DNA from: Bacillota bacterium
Lineage (GTDB): Bacteria; Bacillota; Clostridia; Christensenellales; CAG-138
Assembly (NCBI GenBank): GCA_023395595.1
Contig: JAEWYO010000029.1
Location: forward strand, 1 to 7,356
DNA length: 7,356 bases
Reading direction: 5' to 3'
The position numbers were made by a program, and so were the translations under genes. A model generated the notes under the pieces. The model saw nothing but the letters and a program-made list of their open reading frames with translations. It was not told the origin of the DNA and did no database searches. Positions 1 through 4,286 of this stretch are shown in pieces (the stretch's first letter is position 1; every line of letters begins with the position of its first letter).

Positions 1-207
1 GGCAACGTCGTCCACTTCGCCGGCTACAAGAGCCACATCGGCTTCTACCCCGGCGCGGACGGAATCGAGGCGTTTGCCGCCGAGCTTGGCGCATACAAAC
101 TCAGCAAAGGCACGGTGCAGTTCCCGCTGGATCAGCCCCTGCCGCTGGATTTGGTGAAACGCATCACAACCTATCGCAAAGAGCAAAACCTCGCGAAGAA
201 AAAGTGA
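1..207 (+). CDS. DUF1801 / YdhG-YdeI-like protein, C-terminal part only
   Basis: Open from the first base in frame 1, stopping at TGA 205-207, so only the last 68 residues are visible and the start lies outside the window. The segment contains HIGFYPGADGIEAF, then a short stretch with LGAYKLSKGTVQFPLD, then a Lys/Arg-rich helix near the end. This pattern (aromatic and glycine-rich strand, 'K.S.GT.QFP...P.P..L' and a final basic helix) matches the C-terminal half of the DUF1801 fold, the family of Bacillus YdhG, a frataxin-like protein proposed to handle iron. The family assignment rests on motif recognition; a role in iron or iron-sulfur supply would be an inference. It converges on the next gene, with a shared hairpin between them. 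Confidence 0.8.
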   Translation, partial: GNVVHFAGYKSHIGFYPGADGIEAFAAELGAYKLSKGTVQFPLDQPLPLDLVKRITTYRKEQNLAKKK

Positions 208-267
208 AACAACGAACGTAAAATCCCGTAATAACTGATCTGATAAACGGAATCAGCAGATAAGAAA

Positions 268-300
268 AATCCCCGCCGGATGCGATTTCGGACGGGGATT
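268..300. terminator. Bidirectional intrinsic terminator between convergent genes
   Basis: An 8-bp perfect stem pairs AATCCCCG (268-275) with CGGGGATT (293-300), enclosing a 17-nt loop that may pair further. On the minus strand the stem runs straight into ATTTTTCTTA, a good U tract, so it suits the end of the YkvA-like gene. On the plus strand it is followed by GTTTGTTTGCGTTT, a weaker T-rich run that could serve the DUF1801 gene. Confidence 0.75.
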
Positions 301-325
301 GTTTGTTTGCGTTTGAGTAAAGTCT

Positions 326-700
326 CTATTTCTTTATCACGATTGCGCGGACGATCAGGAACGCGACCAGCAGCCAAACCAGCACAATCGGCAGCGCATA
401 GTACCAGCGCTTCGGCTTGCCGCTGCTCCACATTCCCTCCGCCTGTGCGCGGCACTCGTCCAACACCTCAGCTGGAACGCAGCGAATCGTCAGCGCGACC
501 AGCGCGGGCAGGAGAATCAGATCGTCGAGATACCCCAGCACGGGGATAAAATCCGGAATCAGGTCGATGGGCGAGAGCGCATAGCCGACTGTAACCCCAG
601 CCAGCAGTTTGGCATACCACGGCGTTTCCCTCCGCCGAAGCGCGAGGAACACGGCGGGGATATCGGTTTTCAGTTGCTTTGCGCGGTCTTTGAGCGTCAT
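326..700 (-). CDS. YkvA-like DUF1232 membrane protein
   Basis: A 124-residue protein. Residues 28-65 carry the DUF1232 signature, including ALSPIDLIPDFIPVLGYLDD at 41-60, which is nearly the family consensus. A second hydrophobic stretch at about 101-120 is a likely membrane helix, followed by a short basic end (IKK) that probably stays in the cytoplasm. The family (Bacillus YkvA and many others) is widespread and has no settled biochemical role, so none is proposed here. The start is supported by AGGAAG at 706-711, five bases before the ATG. The gene has its own promoter (730-758) and ends just before the bidirectional hairpin, so it is probably transcribed alone. Confidence 0.87.
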   Translation of the reverse strand: MTLKDRAKQLKTDIPAVFLALRRRETPWYAKLLAGVTVGYALSPIDLIPDFIPVLGYLDDLILLPALVALTIRCVPAEVLDECRAQAEGMWSSGKPKRWYYALPIVLVWLLVAFLIVRAIVIKK

Positions 701-729
701 TTCGGCTTCCTGCTTTGGCGTTTTTTTCT

Positions 730-758
730 ATTATATCTCTACCCGCCGCGCGGCGCAA
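730..758 (-). promoter_or_regulatory. Probable sigma-A promoter of the YkvA-like gene
   Basis: On the minus strand TTGCGC (758-753) is followed after exactly 17 bases by a perfect TATAAT (735-730). Transcription would start about 22 bases before the ATG at 700. The -35 box abuts the U tract of the terminator of the preceding gene, so the two units are tightly packed. Confidence 0.7.
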
Positions 759-781
759 AAAAAGACCCTTGCGGGTCTTTT
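757..781 (-). terminator. Intrinsic terminator of the merR-yhfC unit
   Basis: A perfect 9-bp stem, AAAAGACCC (760-768) with GGGTCTTTT (773-781), encloses the tetraloop TTGC. Read on the minus strand, the stem ends in a run of seven T residues, the classic rho-independent form. It lies 12 bases beyond the stop codon of the YhfC-like gene. Confidence 0.9.
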
Positions 782-792
782 GTGTGGTTGCG

Positions 793-1655
793 TTATGCTT
801 GTGTTTCGGTTTCGGCTTCTGCCTCCATAGCGGCTTCCGCGGGTGCTTCTATCACTTCCACGGGTGCATCTGCGGCGGGTTTTTCCTCCGCCTGTACCGT
901 ATGGTTCTTCTTCCAAACCGAGACAGCGAGGATAACAAACGCGATTGCGATGACATAGACCGCGCCTTCGATGATCCAAACACTCACGCCCGCGCCGGAG
1001 AGAATGACCGCCACCGCATCCACGAACAGATGCAGCAGAATCGCAAGCGGGAAGAGCCAGAAGCGCTTGCCGTTTTTCGCCGCGAACCAAACGAGCACGG
1101 AGAGCGAAATATGAATCGTAATCGCCGCGAGACGCTCCACCGCGCCGATGAGCAGCATCCAGAACGGCATATTGACGAGCGTTTGCGCCTCGTTGATGCC
1201 GCCAAACGGGGAATCGATGCCCGCGTTGAACTGGATCGCGAAGATACTGTTGAGCACCATCGTCGCGCTGAGCAGAATGATCGCCTCAATGCCGCCATGT
1301 CCCGCGCCATACATCAGGGCGTTCTGATCGTTGCCGCGTTTTTTGCGCAGTACGGTCTTGAAGGCGAAAAGCGGCCCGTCTCCTCAAACACGCCCGCAAA
1401 CAAGCCGGCAACAACGCCATAGAGAATCAGATTGCTTGTGATCGTCGTCCAAATCGGCAGCTTCATCACAAATGTGAGCGTTAGACGCTCCAGCACAAAG
1501 GCAAAGAGCACGAACGTGACGCAGCCAATCCAGAATGGCAGGTGGTTTGCGCCTTTTTTGCGATAGACAATGTAGAGCACCACCGGCACGGCAATGCCAA
1601 CCAGCGCGGAAAACAGCATCGCAACAATACTCAACACAGGAATGATCGTTTCCAT
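793..1655 (-). pseudogene. YhfC-family membrane protein (putative intramembrane metalloprotease), frameshifted
   Basis: Two overlapping reading frames together make one YhfC-like protein. The first, from ATG 1655, gives 96 good residues with three hydrophobic helices and ends in EETGR (91-95), then runs off into unrelated sequence with a stop at 1314-1316. The downstream frame resumes with AFKTVLRKKRG and continues through GHGGIE, several more hydrophobic segments with LLHLFVDA, and an Ala/Glu-rich tail, stopping at 793. Restoring one base in the A4 run at 1367-1370 (T on the coding strand) joins them into 287 residues, a normal family length. EExxR, GHGxxE and HxxxD resemble the catalytic motifs of CPBP/YhfC-type membrane proteases; proteolysis is known only by family analogy. 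A ribosome binding site (GGGGGG, 1662-1667) precedes the start. The gene lies 67 bases after merR on the same strand. It could be a real inactivation or a homopolymer sequencing error. Confidence 0.82.
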
Positions 1656-1722
1656 TTTAAGCCCCCCAGTTTCTTTCCTTTGTATCGCTGACCAACCCCG
1701 TCCCCCCGGGCGGCAGCCGTGG

Positions 1723-2457
1723 TTAGGATGCACCCGGTTCCGTCTTGCCGTAGGTTTCGACGCACCAGCCGTGGCTCTGGCATTTTGTGCAGGTGAGCAG
1801 GCGGGTCTTTGCCGTGTGGCGTGCCCAGAACATCTCCTTGAGCGACGGGCGGAAACGCGCGCCGCAAGACGGACAGATATACAGCGTGCTCTTATAATAC
1901 ATCCGCGAAACAAAAATGCCAAGTGCGATCACAAACGGCCAGCACGCGGCAAACGGCCACCAAATTCCCTCGGTGATCCATATAATCGCGCCCGCCCATT
2001 GCATGCCGGACATCACCATGCCGATCCCCATCATCGCCGCATGTAATCCGGTAAGTTTCTTCTTTTCCTCCATCATGCGATCCATGTCCGCGATGGATTC
2101 AATCGAGATCATGTGTCCCGTGCGGATGGTTTCGCGGACGGTATCCACCGCGCGCTTCTGCCGCTCCAGATTGCCCTGCTCGTCGGCAATGCGCCGCTCC
2201 TGCTCTTCTAATAGAAGCAGCAGCACGCGCTCCGGCTTTTCGCTGGCGAGTACCCCCTGTATCGCGTCCAACGAGAGCCCAAGTGTCTTGAGCGCACAGA
2301 TCATGCGCATCTTTCTTAAGTCGCTTTCGGAATAGAGCCGCCGTCCGCCTTCGCTGAGATCGGCCGGGTGCAATAGCCCGCGTGCATCGTAAAACTGCAC
2401 CGTGCGCACGGTCACGCCGCAAAGCCGGGCAAGCTCTCCCGTGGAATAATCGGGCAT
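1723..2457 (-). CDS. MerR-family regulator with two membrane helices and C-terminal zinc ribbon
   Basis: A 244-residue protein. Residues 4-73 form a MerR winged-helix domain (STGELARLCGVTVRTVQFYD, then GLL and GGRRLYSESDL). Residues 84-115 are a charged coiled-coil helix, the usual MerR dimerisation element. Instead of an effector-binding pocket there are two hydrophobic segments at about 138-161 and 164-186, then a zinc-ribbon-like end with C195-x2-C198 and C223-x2-C226, plus C232. This suggests a DNA-binding protein tethered to the inner face of the membrane, whose signal is unknown. The chosen start has a strong site, GGAGGTGA at 2466-2473, eight bases before the ATG; a TTG at 2490 lies inside the -10 box and is rejected. 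Its own promoter has a MerR-type dyad, so autoregulation is likely. The YhfC-like gene follows in the same direction and may be its target. Confidence 0.88.
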   Translation of the reverse strand: MPDYSTGELARLCGVTVRTVQFYDARGLLHPADLSEGGRRLYSESDLRKMRMICALKTLGLSLDAIQGVLASEKPERVLLLLLEEQERRIADEQGNLERQKRAVDTVRETIRTGHMISIESIADMDRMMEEKKKLTGLHAAMMGIGMVMSGMQWAGAIIWITEGIWWPFAACWPFVIALGIFVSRMYYKSTLYICPSCGARFRPSLKEMFWARHTAKTRLLTCTKCQSHGWCVETYGKTEPGAS

Positions 2458-2480
2458 GGTTTTCTTCACCTCCAAGCCGG

Positions 2481-2511
2481 AGTGTAGCAAATGACGTTAC
2501 GTCATGAGCAA
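2481..2511 (-). promoter_or_regulatory. MerR-type promoter with 19-bp spacer and internal operator
   Basis: On the minus strand the -35 box TTGCTC (2511-2506) and the -10 box TACACT (2486-2481) are separated by 19 bases, longer than the standard 17. The spacer contains the perfect 15-bp palindrome ATGACGTAACGTCAT (2491-2505, one central base). A stretched spacer carrying a dyad is the hallmark of promoters that MerR-family proteins untwist. It lies directly upstream of the MerR gene. Confidence 0.82.
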
Positions 2512-2545
2512 GAGAAACATGGAAAATATTTTCGTCTTTGATCGT

Positions 2546-3247
2546 TTAGCTATAGATCTCCGTCCGCCCGCTGATCGTCTCGGCAATCGAGTCCGCGATG
2601 ACGCGCTTGGCGCTGGCAACGTCTTTGCGCGCAATGCATTCGAGAAGCTGATCGTTACGCTGCTTGAGGATGCTCACGCCGTTTCGGGTCACATACCTGC
2701 GCCAGAGCTCCTTGATCGGCGTCTTGAACGAGCAAAAAAACAGCGGAAGCAGAGTATTACTCGAAAAGCCGCTGAGCATATGGTCGAATTCATAGATGAG
2801 CTGCGCGGCTTCCTCCGCGCTCTTTGCGCGCGCAAACGCCTCGCTCTGCGCGGCCAGTTCGTCAATATGCGCCTGCGTCATATTCGGAATCGCGCTCTCC
2901 AGCGCAAACGCCATCATCACACCGCGAATTTCGAGAATGCTGCGAATCTCCTCGCGCGAGAGCTGGCCGCCGTTGTAACTCATGATCGAAACCAGGATGT
3001 CCAGCGTGCCGTTGCGGTGAAAGTCCGCAACCACGGTGCCTTGCCGCGGCGAAATTTCGAGAAATCCACGCCGCGCCATCTCCGCGAGACCATCGTTGAC
3101 CACCGAACGCGAAATCTGCATCTTCTGCGCCAGGTCCCGCTCGGATGGCAGTTTTTGCCCGATCGCAAGTTCACCAGAGAGAATCAATCCCTCCAGCTCC
3201 TGCACGAAGAGTTCCTTGAGTGTTGGTGCGGTGAGTTTTTTGAACAT
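2546..3247 (-). CDS. GntR-family (FadR-type) transcriptional regulator
   Basis: A 233-residue protein. Residues 8-76 are a GntR winged helix: LKELFVQELEGLILSGELAIG, then LPSERDLAQKMQISRSVVNDGLAEMARRGFLEI and PRQGTVV. Residues 95-225 are an all-helical ligand domain of the FCD/FadR type, with FDHMLSGFSSN at 154-164. In metal-binding FCD domains a second histidine is normal before the 'LLEAI' helix; here the position appears to be Asn198, so a metal-bound small acid is less certain as ligand. The start at 3247 is chosen because AGAGG (3256-3260) lies eight bases upstream; longer versions would begin at TTG 3340, inside an operator. The gene is divergent from hypB and both promoters carry the same palindrome, so it is probably the local repressor and also represses itself. 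The ligand cannot be read from the sequence. Confidence 0.9.
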   Translation of the reverse strand: MFKKLTAPTLKELFVQELEGLILSGELAIGQKLPSERDLAQKMQISRSVVNDGLAEMARRGFLEISPRQGTVVADFHRNGTLDILVSIMSYNGGQLSREEIRSILEIRGVMMAFALESAIPNMTQAHIDELAAQSEAFARAKSAEEAAQLIYEFDHMLSGFSSNTLLPLFFCSFKTPIKELWRRYVTRNGVSILKQRNDQLLECIARKDVASAKRVIADSIAETISGRTEIYS

Positions 3248-3332
3248 ATCGTGTGCCTCTTTTCTGAAGAAAGGTGTAAAATAGCATGTGTACGCAATCT
3301 CACCCACAGGATCGAATGCGCACACTGGTACT

Positions 3333-3343
3333 TGGTTCAACCA
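3333..3343. promoter_or_regulatory. GntR/FadR-type operator, copy 1
   Basis: TGGTTCAACCA is a perfect 11-bp palindrome with one central base, fitting the TGGT-N3-ACCA core known for FadR-type GntR operators. It lies just downstream of the -10 box of the GntR gene promoter, where bound repressor would block transcription start. An identical copy lies at 3454-3464. Confidence 0.82.
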
Positions 3344-3356
3344 CGCTTCTAACGCG

Positions 3357-3365
3357 ATTATAGCA
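3357..3365 (-). promoter_or_regulatory. Extended -10 promoter of the GntR regulator gene
   Basis: The minus strand reads TGC followed by a perfect TATAAT, i.e. an extended -10 element (TGnTATAAT). No convincing -35 box is visible at 16-18 bases upstream, which fits an extended -10 promoter. The predicted start is near 3350, leaving a leader of about 100 bases before the ATG. Confidence 0.7.
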
Positions 3366-3385
3366 CGTCAAAACAATATATTCTA

Positions 3386-3407
3386 CAGAAAAAACGCCCG
3401 TTTTCTG
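3386..3407. repeat. Inverted repeat between the divergent promoters
   Basis: CAGAAAA (3386-3392) and TTTTCTG (3401-3407) are perfect 7-base arms around an 8-base GC-rich centre (AACGCCCG). The element sits between the gntR -10 box and the hypB -35 box. It could be a second regulator site or a chance AT-rich symmetry; no T tract suited to a terminator follows. Confidence 0.4.
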
Positions 3408-3415
3408 CTGAAATG

Positions 3416-3444
3416 TTGACCATTTGCTAAATCAATGCTATTGT
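3416..3444 (+). promoter_or_regulatory. Sigma-A promoter of the hypB operon
   Basis: TTGACC (3416-3421), a 17-base spacer, then TATTGT (3439-3444). The predicted start falls near 3451, immediately before the palindrome at 3454-3464. The leader to the hypB ATG would be about 90 bases. Confidence 0.78.
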
Positions 3445-3453
3445 ATCGATATG

Positions 3454-3464
3454 TGGTTCAACCA
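3454..3464. promoter_or_regulatory. GntR/FadR-type operator, copy 2
   Basis: The second exact copy of TGGTTCAACCA, starting nine bases past the -10 box of the hypB promoter, so it covers the transcription start region. Its centre is 121 bp from that of copy 1. This placement predicts repression of the hypB operon by the divergent regulator. Confidence 0.84.
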
Positions 3465-3542
3465 GATGCCGTATTTCACCCGCGCATCCTGACCGCCTTT
3501 CTAACCGCACACACACGAAATTCTTTTTTCGGAGGAAATACC

Positions 3543-4208
3543 ATGTATAAAGTGTATGAAATCAAACAACGCGTGTTCGAGAGCAACGAAAAGCTCGCGG
3601 ACGCACTCCGCGCCGACCTCAAGCGCGAGAAAACCTTCCTGCTGAACCTGATGTCCAGCCCGGGAGCGGGCAAAACCACCACGCTCAAGCGCACGATTGA
3701 AGCGCTCAAGGACGAGATGTCCATCGGCGTAATGGAAGCGGACATCGATTCGGACGTGGACGCGGCCGCCATCGAGCAGACGGGCGTGCGCGCCATCCAG
3801 CTGCACACCGGCGGCATGTGCCACCTAGACGCGGACATGACGCGGCAGGGCATCGACGAGTTCAACGCGATGGATCTCGACCTCGTGATCCTCGAAAACG
3901 TCGGCAATCTTGTTTGCCCGGCAGAGTTTGACACGGGCTCTGTCAAAAACGCGATGATCCTCTCCGTACCGGAAGGCGACGACAAGCCGCTGAAGTATCC
4001 GTTGATGTTCTCGATTTGCGACGTGCTGCTGGTCAACAAGATCGACGTGCTGCCGTATTTCAATTTTGATCTGGACGCTGTGGTGGAGCGCGCGAAAAAG
4101 ATCAATCCAAACATCATCGTGCTGCCGATCTGCGCGCGCACGGGCGAAGGCATCGAGCCCTGGGCAAACTGGCTCAGATCACAAGTGAGGGCCTGGCAGC
4201 AGGACTAA
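3543..4208 (+). CDS. hypB: HypB nickel-inserting GTPase
   Basis: A 221-residue GTPase of the SIMIBI class that works with HypA to load nickel into [NiFe] hydrogenase or another nickel enzyme in the cytoplasm. Visible motifs: Walker A SSPGAGKTT (38-46), the acidic switch EADIDSDVDAAAI (65-77), the metal-site C93-H94 in GGMCHLDA, ENVGNLVCP with C125, NKID (165-168) for guanine specificity, and ARTGEG (198-203). The C93, H94 and C125 set corresponds to the nickel/zinc site at the family's dimer interface. The N terminus has neither the CxxCGC motif of E. coli HypB nor a His-rich nickel store, so this is the short form. The start is set by GGAGG (3531-3535), seven bases before the ATG; an upstream in-frame ATG at 3435 lies inside the promoter and is rejected. 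It is the first gene of the operon. Confidence 0.95.
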   Translation: MYKVYEIKQRVFESNEKLADALRADLKREKTFLLNLMSSPGAGKTTTLKRTIEALKDEMSIGVMEADIDSDVDAAAIEQTGVRAIQLHTGGMCHLDADMTRQGIDEFNAMDLDLVILENVGNLVCPAEFDTGSVKNAMILSVPEGDDKPLKYPLMFSICDVLLVNKIDVLPYFNFDLDAVVERAKKINPNIIVLPICARTGEGIEPWANWLRSQVRAWQQD

Positions 4209-4286
4209 GCCGTTCTCGTTCCTTCTGAATAAGATTTGCCTGATTCTATTTTTTTGCATGCAGTAAATAAGGAGAGAAAAGAAACT

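Noticed and set aside
1360..1380. Programmed ribosomal frameshift in the YhfC-like gene
   Set aside because: A -1 shift would join the frames, but there is no X-XXY-YYZ slippery heptamer and no evident stimulatory hairpin; a base loss or sequencing error is simpler.
715..1422. 235-residue open frame on the plus strand
   Set aside because: Antisense to the YhfC-like gene and crosses its strong terminator; composition is that of a shadow frame.
2522..2533. GAAAATATTTTC palindrome after the GntR gene as a terminator
   Set aside because: The stem has almost no GC pairs and no loop or following T tract; it is more likely chance AT-rich symmetry.
3248..3340. In-frame extension of the GntR protein from TTG 3340
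   Set aside because: The codon lies inside the operator, the added residues do not match the family, and ATG 3247 has AGAGG at ideal spacing.
2504..3352. 282-residue open frame on the plus strand
   Set aside because: Antisense to the GntR regulator, whose winged helix and ribosome site are clear; the antisense product is Arg/His-rich without motif.
3435..3542. In-frame N-terminal extension of HypB from the ATG at 3435
   Set aside because: This ATG lies within the promoter spacer, upstream of the predicted transcription start, and the ATG at 3543 has a GGAGG site seven bases away.
4209..4286. Separate promoter or terminator between hypB and the flavoprotein gene
   Set aside because: The 78-base gap has a T run but no hairpin before it, and TTGCCT at 4236 has no -10 box at 17 bases. 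The genes are read as one operon.
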